Below the pieces are notes generated by a model, which saw only the letters and a program-made list of their open reading frames with translations, ran no database searches and was not told the origin of the DNA. The position numbers and the translations under genes are program-made. A stretch of DNA of 64,000 nt from Anaerobaca lacustris (GTDB lineage Bacteria > Planctomycetota > Phycisphaerae > Sedimentisphaerales > Anaerobacaceae). Of the stretch, positions 25,571-33,173 are shown in pieces; the stretch's first letter is position 1, and each line of letters begins with the position of its first letter. The DNA lies in the NCBI RefSeq assembly GCF_030012215.1, contig NZ_JASCXX010000020.1, positions 1 through 64,000 of the forward strand. Reading direction: 5' to 3'.

Positions 25571-26815
25571 ATGCAGCCATTCACGCTTCTGATCAAACCA
25601 TCCGGCTCCGACTGCAACGTCGATTGTGAGTACTGCTTCTATAAGTGCCGCGCGCCGGAGATCGGACAGGGCCGCCAGCGGATGAGCGACGAGGTGCTCC
25701 ATACGCTCGTCAAGGACTACATGGAACTGCGGTTTCCCGTGTCGGGCTTCGCCTGGCAGGGGGGCGAGCCGACGCTGATGGGCCTGGACTTCTATCGCAA
25801 GACGGTTGAGTGGCAGGTCCAGTACGGCGTTTCCGGCCAGGAGGTGGGCAATTCGCTCCAGACCAACGCGATTCTCCTCGATAGCGACGAGTGGGGCAAA
25901 TTCCTGCACGAGGCCAGATTCCTCGTCGGCATCAGCATCGACGGGCCCAAGGAATTGCACGACCGCTATCGGCTCGACCTCGGCGGCCACGGCACGTGGG
26001 ACCGCGTCATGCGGGCGATCGATTGCTGCAAGCGGCATGACGTCGAATTCAACACGCTGACACTGATCAACAACCTGACGGCCGAGCATCCCGACGAGGT
26101 GTTCGATTTCCTGCTCGACTTGGGCGTTCGCTACCTGCAGTTCATTCCATGTGTCGAGGTCGATCCGCAGACCGGCCAGATCGCCGAGTTCTCCGTCTCG
26201 CCCGAGCAATATGGTGAATTTCTATGCCGGATATTCGATCGCTGGCTGGCCGTCGGGCCCGACAAGCTCAGCATCCGCGATTTCGATTCGCTGTTGAGCT
26301 ACTGCATCGGCGGGCGCCACACGATCTGCACCTTCGACCGCCAGTGCAGCCAGTACATTGTCATCGAGCACTCCGGCGACGTCTTCCCGTGCGATTTCTT
26401 CGTCGAACCGCAATGGAAGTTGGGCAACATTGTCGAGACGCCCATTCAGGAGCTGGCGGCGTCGGCAAAGAAGAGGGCGTTCGCCCGCAGGAAGCAGAAC
26501 CTGAACAACAGGTGCCTGGTCTGTCGGCACCTGGCGGTCTGTCGCGGCGGCTGCATGAAGGATCGCGCCCCTCGTGGCGAGGGTGTCCCGCCCTTGCGTC
26601 CCGTCGGCATCGTGCCGGTGAGAGAAGAACAAGGGCAGGATGCCCTCGCCACAGAAGACAAGGGCAGGATGCCCTCGCCACGGGACGATCAGGGGCGCGA
26701 GAGCTATTTCTGCGAGAGCTATCAGCGGTTCTTCGATTACGCACTGCCGAAGCTGATGCAGGTGGCGGCGAAAATTCGGTCGGGGTCACTTGTCCGGCCG
26801 CAGCAATTGACGTAA
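25571..26815 (+). CDS. Anaerobic sulfatase-maturating radical SAM enzyme with a repeat-derived insert
   Basis: AGAGG sits 6 bases before the ATG at 25571, so that start is preferred over 25565. The 414-residue protein has the radical SAM CxxxCxxC (CNVDCEYC), FAWQGGEPTLMG, SLQTNAIL and SIDGPKELHD. The SPASM domain with auxiliary clusters follows (CTFDRQCSQYIVIEHSGDVF, CDFFV, NNRCLVCRHLAVCRGGC, YFCESYQRFFDY). It converts the Cys of CxASR in the co-encoded sulfatase to formylglycine without oxygen. Between CMKD and SYFCES about 40 residues are encoded by three dispersed GC-rich repeat units (26572-26682), which normal homologues should lack. The last cluster Cys remains in frame after the insert. 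Confidence 0.92.
   Translation: MQPFTLLIKPSGSDCNVDCEYCFYKCRAPEIGQGRQRMSDEVLHTLVKDYMELRFPVSGFAWQGGEPTLMGLDFYRKTVEWQVQYGVSGQEVGNSLQTNAILLDSDEWGKFLHEARFLVGISIDGPKELHDRYRLDLGGHGTWDRVMRAIDCCKRHDVEFNTLTLINNLTAEHPDEVFDFLLDLGVRYLQFIPCVEVDPQTGQIAEFSVSPEQYGEFLCRIFDRWLAVGPDKLSIRDFDSLLSYCIGGRHTICTFDRQCSQYIVIEHSGDVFPCDFFVEPQWKLGNIVETPIQELAASAKKRAFARRKQNLNNRCLVCRHLAVCRGGCMKDRAPRGEGVPPLRPVGIVPVREEQGQDALATEDKGRMPSPRDDQGRESYFCESYQRFFDYALPKLMQVAAKIRSGSLVRPQQLT
26572..26682. repeat. Three repeat units inserted in frame in the radical SAM gene
   Basis: CGTGGCGAGGGTGTCCCGCC begins the first unit (about 26573-26596). Two direct copies of AAGGGCAGGATGCCCTCGCC follow at 26631 and 26660, in inverse orientation to the first. 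They encode low-complexity Pro/Arg/Gly-rich sequence between two cysteine motifs of the SPASM domain. The host reading frame is intact. Confidence 0.75.
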
Positions 26816-26823
26816 GATGGCGA

Positions 26824-26905
26824 GTTTGAAGTGGTAAGTTTGAAGTGTGAAGCGAAGATGCAGGGCGGCGCCTTTGGCTCTCCACTTCACCCTTCAAACT
26901 TGAGA
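26824..26905. repeat. Inverted pair of heptamer repeats
   Basis: TTTGAAGTGGTAAGTTTGAA with further GTGTGAAG (26824-26855) faces CCACTTCACCCTTCAAACTT (26882-26902). The units are the ACTTCAA/ACTTCAC heptamers seen at 877-925, here arranged so the two halves can pair over a short GC-rich loop between the radical SAM and isomerase genes. Confidence 0.7.
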
Positions 26906-26939
26906 CTCCGGCTCCGGCCGGTGAGAAAGGACAGGCGCG

Positions 26940-27887
26940 ATGAAGGCAGTGAATCGAAGGGCGTTTCTGGCGGGCGCCGGTGCGGCGCTGGCGGGTGCGG
27001 CAGTGACGAATCCGGTGGCGGCGCAATCCTCGACCTCGAACGGCAATCACGGCGGGCGGGGCAATCCGATCGCGGTGGCGACGTATTCGTTCTGGCGGTT
27101 CAAACGCGATATGAAGATGCCCATCGTCGAGTGCATCGACCACGCCGCCCGGATGGGGTTCGACGGTGTGGACATTCTGCTGATCCAGATGGACGACCAG
27201 AGCACCGGCGCGCTCAATAAGATCAAACGTCACGCCCTGATCAACGGCCTGGACCTGTGCTGCATGTCCACGCACCAGGGGTTCGTCTCGCCCGACGAGG
27301 CCCGGCGGCAGAAGAACGTCGATCTGACGATCAACCAGATCGAGATCGCCTACCAGCTTGGCGTTCCGATCGTTCGCATCAACACGGGGCGATGGGGCAC
27401 CAGCGGCAACTTCGACGAACTGATGGCCAATCGCGGCATCGAGCCCGTCCTGCCGGGCCACACCGAGGACGAGGGCTTCAAGTGGGTGATCGATGCGATC
27501 GAGAAATGCCTGCCCAAGGCCGAGGAGTGCGGCGTAATACTCGGGCTGGAGAACCACTGGGGCTTGGCCCGGACGCCCGAAGGGCTGCTGCGGATCGTCA
27601 ACGCGATCGATTCGCCCTGGCTCCAGGTCCTGCTCGACACGGGCAACTTCCTCGAAGACCCCTATGACAAGCTGGAGATGTGCGCCCCGCAGACGGTGTT
27701 CATGCAGGCCAAGACCTATTACGGCGGGGGTCTTTGGTACACGCTCGATCTGGACTACCCGCGAATCGCCCGGATCATGCGGAAGCACGACTTCAAGGGC
27801 TACGTCTCGCTCGAATTCGAGGGCAACGAGGACTGGCAGGCCGCTGTCCCCAAGGGGCTGAAGCTCCTGCGCGACGCATTTGGTTGA
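26940..27887 (+). CDS. Tat-exported xylose-isomerase-like TIM-barrel protein
   Basis: The leader NRRAFLAGAGAALAGAAV is a twin-arginine signal. The 315-residue protein is an AP-endonuclease-2/xylose-isomerase-like barrel: VATYSFWRFKRDMKMPIVEC, GFDGVDILLIQMD, VPIVRINTGRWG, LGLENHWGLARTPEGLL (metal Glu), LQVLLDTGNF (metal Asp), VFMQAKTYY and YVSLEFEGNEDW (metal Glu). These are sugar isomerase or epimerase features. Such exported isomerases are frequent in planctomycete glycan loci. The exact reaction is unknown. Confidence 0.88.
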   Translation: MKAVNRRAFLAGAGAALAGAAVTNPVAAQSSTSNGNHGGRGNPIAVATYSFWRFKRDMKMPIVECIDHAARMGFDGVDILLIQMDDQSTGALNKIKRHALINGLDLCCMSTHQGFVSPDEARRQKNVDLTINQIEIAYQLGVPIVRINTGRWGTSGNFDELMANRGIEPVLPGHTEDEGFKWVIDAIEKCLPKAEECGVILGLENHWGLARTPEGLLRIVNAIDSPWLQVLLDTGNFLEDPYDKLEMCAPQTVFMQAKTYYGGGLWYTLDLDYPRIARIMRKHDFKGYVSLEFEGNEDWQAAVPKGLKLLRDAFG

Positions 27888-28016
27888 TCGCAGCGGCACA
27901 CGCCGGGCGTTGGGGGGCTGGCAATCGGGCCGTTCATCTGCTATGATGGTCAGTGAAGGGTTTGTGTATGCGCTGATCGAAACAGCTCCCGGCGAGATGC
28001 ACGGTCGGAGGTAGCG

Positions 28017-28910
28017 ATGAACCAATACAACGCAGGTCGGACCGTCCCAGGAACGCAGGCCGTGGCACGCGGGTTGGTCGGTTTGTTCCTGTGGGGTGCT
28101 TTTGTTGTCGCGCCGTCTCCGGCGGGATACGCCGGGCCCCAGACCCTCGTGCCTGACGCCAACGTGGTCGTCTTCTCCTACGACTTTCTGGATCTGGACG
28201 ATCCCCGTGTCGTGTCAGATGGCGATGGAACGCCGAAACTGACCTTCGCCTGCTTCGACGAGGATCATAACCTCGTCTGGACGCGGGGCTTTGCAGATAT
28301 TGACGCCTGGTGCGAGTATGCCCGTAACGATCCGGATCTGTCGGCCCGCAAGACAGAACTGACCGGCTGGGCGATGAGTCAGGGCAATGAGGAGATCTTC
28401 TGGCCGCTTCAGGCGCTGATGGTCCTTTGTCCGGCTGTGCGCGACACGGTGGCGGCTGTGGAGAGTCGGCCTCTCGTATTCGACCGGTTCGCCAGAACGT
28501 GGAAGACGCCGCACATCGAGTTCACCACTGGGGAGAACTTCTGCCATCAGCCCTCGGCGACCGTCTTCTGGAACCCGACCATTACCCGCGCGTATGGGTC
28601 GCCGATGGCCTGGGATATGTTCCCGCCGCTGGTCAGTCTGGCCCACGAACTGGTCCATGCCTGGCAGCGCGTAGTCGAGGAGAGACAGATCTACGGCGCC
28701 AGTCTCGAAATCGGCGCCATCAGGGGCGAGAACCTCGTGCGCCATGCGTTTTATCGCAAGGTGCCGGGCCACGACTGGCTGCGGCCTCGTCCGGGCAACC
28801 GGGGATACTACGTCAACGGCACGTTCACGACGTATTTCGAGGACATGGAGTGGTCGGAATGGTGGCCGGGCTTCTCGCCGGCACTCGATACGTTCGTGGA
28901 GGATCGATGA
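28017..28910 (+). CDS. Secreted M91-like zinc metallopeptidase
   Basis: CGGAGG lies just upstream of the ATG. A signal-like segment (GLVGLFLWGAFVVAPSPAGYA) leads a 297-residue chain with the zinc motif LAHELVHAWQ near residue 205-215. The following GASLEIGAIRGENLVRHAFY matches the downstream Glu and ENxxR pattern of the M91 (NleD-like) group, seen in bacterial effectors and in uncharacterised secreted proteins. The fourteen residues before HELVH (GSPMAWDMFPPLVS) also fit. Its TGA overlaps the start of the GLUG-repeat gene, so the two are made together. The target is unknown. Confidence 0.72.
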   Translation: MNQYNAGRTVPGTQAVARGLVGLFLWGAFVVAPSPAGYAGPQTLVPDANVVVFSYDFLDLDDPRVVSDGDGTPKLTFACFDEDHNLVWTRGFADIDAWCEYARNDPDLSARKTELTGWAMSQGNEEIFWPLQALMVLCPAVRDTVAAVESRPLVFDRFARTWKTPHIEFTTGENFCHQPSATVFWNPTITRAYGSPMAWDMFPPLVSLAHELVHAWQRVVEERQIYGASLEIGAIRGENLVRHAFYRKVPGHDWLRPRPGNRGYYVNGTFTTYFEDMEWSEWWPGFSPALDTFVEDR

Positions 28911-31147
28911 TGACCTCATGCGCGTGGAAGAGGGGCTGCTGCGGCGTATGGCTCGTTGCGGCGCTCGCCTGGACGACCGCGGCCGCTGAGTTCGCCGGCG
29001 GCACGGGCGAGCCGGCCGATCCCTATCGCATCGCCACCGTCGAACAGCTCGTCTCCATCAGTGACGACGCGGAACTGCTCGACAAGCACTTTCTTCTCGT
29101 CAGCGACGTCGATCTGGATCCGAACCTGCCCGGCGGGCGGGTCTTCGACGGCGCTGTGATCGCACACGATGGCCAGCCCAATGCCGCGCCGTATCCGGCC
29201 TTCAGCGGACGCTTCTACGGCGACGGCCATACGATTCGCAATCTGACGATCCGCACCGAGACGCTTCAGTATCTGGGCCTGTTCGGGGCCATCGGATCGG
29301 CCGGCCGCGTCTACGATCTGCACCTGGAGGATGCCTCGGTCGAAGGGCCTGGGCGGATCGGCGCCCTGGCCGGGTCCAGCGACGGCTCGATTGTCAATTG
29401 TCACGTCAGCGGCTCGATCCGAACGGGCGATGAGGGCAGTTGGATTGGCGGCCTGGTTGGGACGAACAGGGGTGGCATCAGCGGTTGTCATGCGGCAGTG
29501 ACGGTAACTGCCGGCCACGGTGGCTTCCAGATCGGCGGGCTGGTCGGCGCGCATCGCGGACGCATTGTCGATGGCAGCGTGACGGGCGATGTCTCTGTCG
29601 GGCGCAGGAGCTTCGATGTGGGCGGCCTTGTGGGCGGGTGCCTCGGGGGCGCCGTTGAAAACAGCCATGCCGCCGGCCATGTTATCGCCTCCGACGGCGG
29701 TTGGAGTGTCGGAGGGCTTGTCGGCGGCGCCGATTCCAGCGCCTGGATCGTCTTCTGCCATGTCGGCGGCCGCGTGTCGGGGGGCCTTGCTTGTCGCGAT
29801 CTTGGCGGTCTGGTCGGACATCTGCGAGGCGAGGTGAGCGGCTGCTATGCGACCGGTGACGTCGACGCCACCGACGGCAGCCACGGTCTCGGTGGCCTGG
29901 TCGGCTCGCTGCTTGGCGGCACGGTCGGCGACAGCTACGCCACAGGGGTCGTTTCCGGCGGCTTGGGCAGTCGCTCTCTCGGCGGGCTGATCGGGCAGAT
30001 CCGCACGGCCGGCGATGTCACGAACTGTTATGCAGCGGGGCATCTCATGCGAGCCGGCTATCCCCACGATCGGGGTGGGCTGGTCGGCCATGTCGAGAAC
30101 GCCCCACGTATTCGGGTCGTGCAATCGTTCTGGGACCGCCAGAGCAGCGGGGCGGTGGAGAGCGCCGCCGGTGCAGGGTTGGACACGGCGCAGATGCACG
30201 ACGTCGAGACCTTCCGCGGGGCGGGGTGGGACCTTGCCGGCATTCGTTCGGACGGTACGATGGACACCTGGCGAATGCCGGACAATGGGGGCTATCCACA
30301 ACTGGCCGCCTTCGACGATCCGAACGATCTGCACGTGCTGGAAGGGGCGGGCACGTCGTACGATCCTTACCAAATCGCCACGGCCGAGGACCTCGGCGCC
30401 GTCGGACGGTACAGCCGATACGCTTGGTACAGGCTCGTCGAGGACATCGACCTGGCGGGCATCACATGGTCCCGCGCCCCGATCCCGGTCCTGCGCGGGT
30501 ACTTCAACGGCAATGGCCGCCGCATCATGAACCTGACGGTCGAGAGTGGCCCGGCGGGTAACCTGGGTCTGTTCGGACGTATCGAGAGCGGGGCATGGGT
30601 TTACGATCTCGGCCTGGACAACGTTTCGATCGCCGCCGCTGACGGAGTCACCAATGTCGGCGGATTGGCGGGGACCAACGGCGGCACCATCGTTGGCTGC
30701 TATGTGACGGGGACGGTCTCGGCCGGGGCAGGCAGCCTTGCCGTCGGTGGCATCGTCGGTTCGAACCACCGGGGCGTAGTGGCCGACAGCTATGCGACTG
30801 CCGGCGTTTCGGTTGGTGCAGCAGATACCCGAGCGGGAGGCTTGGTGGGCTTCAACTACAGCGGGACTCTCTCCGGCTGTTACGCGACGGGTTTGGTGAC
30901 GCACGCGGACGGCGGCCGGTTCGGCGGGCCCCTCGTGGGCAGGGACCTCCAATTCTCGCGGATCGCCGGATGCTATTTCCTGGCCTCCGCCACAGGACTG
31001 GACAACGGTCTCGGGGCGGCCTTGACCGCTGAACAGATGAAACAGCAGGCCAGCTTCGTCGGCTGGAATTTCACCAGGACCTGGGCCATCTGCGAAGACC
31101 GGACCCACCCCCAACTCCAATGGGAACAGATCCCCTGCGACCCCTGA
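28907..31147 (+). CDS. Secreted GLUG-motif repeat protein
   Basis: The start ATG at 28907 overlaps the peptidase stop (ATGA); an ATG at 28910 is possible. The 746-residue protein has a signal peptide (CCGVWLVAALAWTTAAAEF). Two similar halves each begin with a GTGEPADPYRIATVEQL-type or GTSYDPYQIATAEDL-type segment and an FSGRFYGDGHTIRNLTI-type strand pair. They continue with tandem GLUG repeats such as IGGLVGTNRGGISGCHA, VGGLVGGCLGGAVENSHA and LGGLVGHLRGEVSGCYATG. The repeats make a beta-solenoid of the kind found in surface adhesins and IgA-peptidase-like proteins. No anchor or sorting signal is seen at the C-terminus. Confidence 0.88.
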   Translation: MMTSCAWKRGCCGVWLVAALAWTTAAAEFAGGTGEPADPYRIATVEQLVSISDDAELLDKHFLLVSDVDLDPNLPGGRVFDGAVIAHDGQPNAAPYPAFSGRFYGDGHTIRNLTIRTETLQYLGLFGAIGSAGRVYDLHLEDASVEGPGRIGALAGSSDGSIVNCHVSGSIRTGDEGSWIGGLVGTNRGGISGCHAAVTVTAGHGGFQIGGLVGAHRGRIVDGSVTGDVSVGRRSFDVGGLVGGCLGGAVENSHAAGHVIASDGGWSVGGLVGGADSSAWIVFCHVGGRVSGGLACRDLGGLVGHLRGEVSGCYATGDVDATDGSHGLGGLVGSLLGGTVGDSYATGVVSGGLGSRSLGGLIGQIRTAGDVTNCYAAGHLMRAGYPHDRGGLVGHVENAPRIRVVQSFWDRQSSGAVESAAGAGLDTAQMHDVETFRGAGWDLAGIRSDGTMDTWRMPDNGGYPQLAAFDDPNDLHVLEGAGTSYDPYQIATAEDLGAVGRYSRYAWYRLVEDIDLAGITWSRAPIPVLRGYFNGNGRRIMNLTVESGPAGNLGLFGRIESGAWVYDLGLDNVSIAAADGVTNVGGLAGTNGGTIVGCYVTGTVSAGAGSLAVGGIVGSNHRGVVADSYATAGVSVGAADTRAGGLVGFNYSGTLSGCYATGLVTHADGGRFGGPLVGRDLQFSRIAGCYFLASATGLDNGLGAALTAEQMKQQASFVGWNFTRTWAICEDRTHPQLQWEQIPCDP

Positions 31148-31151
31148 CGCG

Positions 31152-31191
31152 TGCCGGGTGGCAGCCTCAAGCTCAACGGGCTTGGGGATGG
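31152..31191. repeat. Copy A of a 40-base intergenic repeat with an inner palindrome
   Basis: GCCGGGTGGCAGCCTCAAGC runs on through a CAAGC...GCTTG dyad to GGGCTTGGGGATGG. A near-identical copy lies at 49575-49614 in the other large intergenic gap. It starts a few bases after the stop codon of the GLUG protein, and the dyad could serve as a weak terminator-like hairpin. Confidence 0.7.
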
Positions 31192-31607
31192 GAAGAGCCG
31201 GAGGCAGTCTTTGCAGTAGACGCGGGATTGAGGATTGCCGAACGAATTCAGAAGGGGAGTCGAATCAAGCCCGAATACGAATGGCATCCTGTTGGTCGGG
31301 AGGCATAGCCGATCTCTCGCGCGTTCCGTTCTCGTGCGGCCCGCTCTGTTCGCCTGCCTCACGCCACGCGGCGGCACCACCGGTGGGGCATCCGCAGGAT
31401 CGACCAGCAGATAGGCCGGAGCGGCAAGTGGAACTCGCAACTATTTTCTCTTGTACACCAGGCTGCTTCAGTGTACACTCGCAGGACATCGGTCGCCTTT
31501 TCCGGGCCGGTGTGGGCTTGTGCTGGCCGCCGGGTGTCGCTGGGCTGCGTTCACCCGTCAATTGAATGCCTTCGAATCCAGCGCAAGTCGTTACAAATAA
31601 ACACCTT
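31192..31607. other. Intergenic stretch with no recognised gene
   Basis: About 415 bases between the GLUG-repeat gene and tRNA-Ser. Short open frames here have no recognisable motif, start signal or codon pattern. A TGTACACCAGGCTGCTTCAG region with repeated GTGTACA is present near 31454-31481 (TTGTACAC and GTGTACAC about 20 bases apart), a possible small dyad. Otherwise I see nothing. Confidence 0.5.
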
Positions 31608-31698
31608 GGAGAGGTGGCCGAGTGGCTGAAGGCAACGGTTTGCTAAACCGTCGTAGGGGTATAAACCCCTACCGCGGGTTCGAATCCCGCCCTCTCCG
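31608..31698 (+). tRNA. tRNA-Ser(GCU)
   Basis: GGAGAGG at 31608 pairs with CCTCTCC at 31691-31697, followed by discriminator G at 31698. The anticodon arm ACGGT-TTGCTAA-ACCGT has anticodon GCT. A long variable arm (GTAGGGGTATAAACCCCTAC region) marks it as a class II serine tRNA, and GGTTCGAATCC is the T arm. No CCA is encoded, in keeping with the CCA-adding enzyme at 16141. Confidence 0.96.
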
Positions 31699-31962
31699 AT
31701 CCCCGCCGTTTTCGGGGCGAAATCGCTGTTTTTCGCCTCAAAACGGCTTTTCTTTTGCGGTTCGCCTATCACGTTCGCGCCTCGCCCGGTCCGTTCACCG
31801 CCAGCCTCGGCTTGAAATCCGGGAGGAAACCGGCCCGGACCCCTTGCTTCCCTGGCCGGAAGAGTCTACTCTGTAGGGGTGGTTGGTACGCTGATCGCCA
31901 TCGCAGATGCGTGGTGCCACGACTGACCGGTGGTCGGAGTACAGAACAGAAAGGAAGCCGCG

Positions 31963-32328
31963 ATGACAACCGAAGAACGCCTGGAAAAGTTGGAGAGGGA
32001 ACTGAGCCGTGCGAGACGCCACAATCGCTGGCTGCTTGCCGGGGCGGCTCTGTGCCTCGGGATCGGCGGCCTCGTCTGGGCCTTTGGGCCCGACACGGTG
32101 GTGGCGCAGTTGGATGCGACCGCACCGAGCGAGGTCCGGGCCAGCAGGCTCGTTATCGAGGACGAGGATGGCACGACCCGCGCCCTGCTGGAAGCGACCA
32201 AAGGCGGGACGACACTGCGTCTGTCCGACGAGAACGGTACGCTTCGCATCGGGCTGGGTGCGTTCGGAGACGGACCGGCGCTGGGCCTGTATGATGAAAG
32301 GGGCACGGTCATCTGGTCTGCCCCATAA
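31963..32328 (+). CDS. Small membrane-anchored protein with coiled coil and beta repeats
   Basis: AAGGAAG precedes the ATG at 31963. The 121-residue product has an N-terminal heptad helix (TEERLEKLERELSRARRHNR), one hydrophobic span (WLLAGAALCLGIGGLVWAF), then an exported tail. The tail has a repeated beta pattern of the form RASRLVIEDEDGTTRALLEA, TTLRLSDENGTLRIGLG and ALGLYDERGTVIW. Proteins of this build are common and uncharacterised in Planctomycetota. It is followed by a weak hairpin at 32372-32389 and by the ECF sigma factor gene; a functional link is not shown. Confidence 0.75.
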   Translation: MTTEERLEKLERELSRARRHNRWLLAGAALCLGIGGLVWAFGPDTVVAQLDATAPSEVRASRLVIEDEDGTTRALLEATKGGTTLRLSDENGTLRIGLGAFGDGPALGLYDERGTVIWSAP

Positions 32329-32508
32329 TGCCGGGATGTTCGGGCCATCTGGTCTGATGCTCGCCGGCCCGACGGCCTTTTTCGGCCGTGTGGTTGGAGC
32401 CGTGACATAAGCTGCGGATTCGCCTTCCGCATCGGCAAAGTGCTTGCATTCGCCCCGCATTTCCTGGAAAATAGGCCCGTTTGAAACGCAGGATGGTGGG
32501 GAGTATGC

Positions 32509-33063
32509 ATGACTGACGTCACGCGCATGTTGAACGCCATCGAACGGGGGGATGCCAGGGCTACGGACGAACTTCTGCCCTTGGTCTATGAGGAACTGCG
32601 ACTTCTTGCCGCCCAGAAGCTCTCACATGAATCCCCGGGGCAGACGCTCCAGGCCACGGCTCTGGTCCATGAGGCGTACATCCGTCTGGTGGGCGAACAG
32701 AACCAGAATTGGACGGGTCGCCTTCACTTCTTCCGAGCGGCCGCCGAGGCGATGCGCCGTATCCTCATCGACAACGCGCGCCGCAAGAAGAGCGACAAAC
32801 GCGGCGGCAATCATCAGAGGGTCGAGGCCCAGGACGCGGTTCTCTGCATTCGCGAGACCTGCTCTCCCGAGAATCTGATTGCCCTGGATGAGGCCCTGGC
32901 CAGACTTGCCGAAGCCGATTGGGCCAAGGCCGAGGTGGTCAAGCTCCGCTATTTCGCAGGCTTGACCGTGGAGCAGACGGCCGAGGTCCTGGGGATCGGC
33001 GCCACAACGGCAAAGCTGCACTGGGCTTACGCACGCGCCTGGCTGCTGCGGGAGATCGGATAG
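32509..33063 (+). CDS. ECF sigma factor, planctomycete/acidobacterial type
   Basis: The 184-residue protein has region 2 (ATDELLPLVYEELRLLAAQKL, ALVHEAYIRLVG, FFRAAAEAMRRILIDNARRKKSDKRGG) and region 4 (VVKLRYFAGLTVEQTAEVLGIGATTAKLHWAYARAWL). These are hallmarks of the ECF subfamily linked to Ser/Thr kinases in Planctomycetota and Acidobacteria. There is no anti-sigma factor gene beside it. Instead, a kinase gene follows 110 bases downstream, so activity is probably set by phosphorylation. GGGGAG precedes the ATG. Confidence 0.94.
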   Translation: MTDVTRMLNAIERGDARATDELLPLVYEELRLLAAQKLSHESPGQTLQATALVHEAYIRLVGEQNQNWTGRLHFFRAAAEAMRRILIDNARRKKSDKRGGNHQRVEAQDAVLCIRETCSPENLIALDEALARLAEADWAKAEVVKLRYFAGLTVEQTAEVLGIGATTAKLHWAYARAWLLREIG

Positions 33064-33173
33064 CGGGCGCGTCTGGCAGTCCAAGCAACTTTTTCTGCGA
33101 TTCTTCGAAAATTCTCCGTCCCATCGTGGGCTCGATTACGCGTTGTTAGTAGGCCGGCTTCAAAAGGAGTCCG

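Noticed and set aside
30973-31440. Minus-strand open frame overlapping the GLUG protein 3' end
   Set aside because: No motif or ribosome site; it is antisense to a convincing coding region and runs into repeat DNA.
32372-32389. Terminator after the coiled-coil membrane protein
   Set aside because: A 6-pair ACGGCC/GGCCGT hairpin exists but has no U-tract; too weak to list as a feature.
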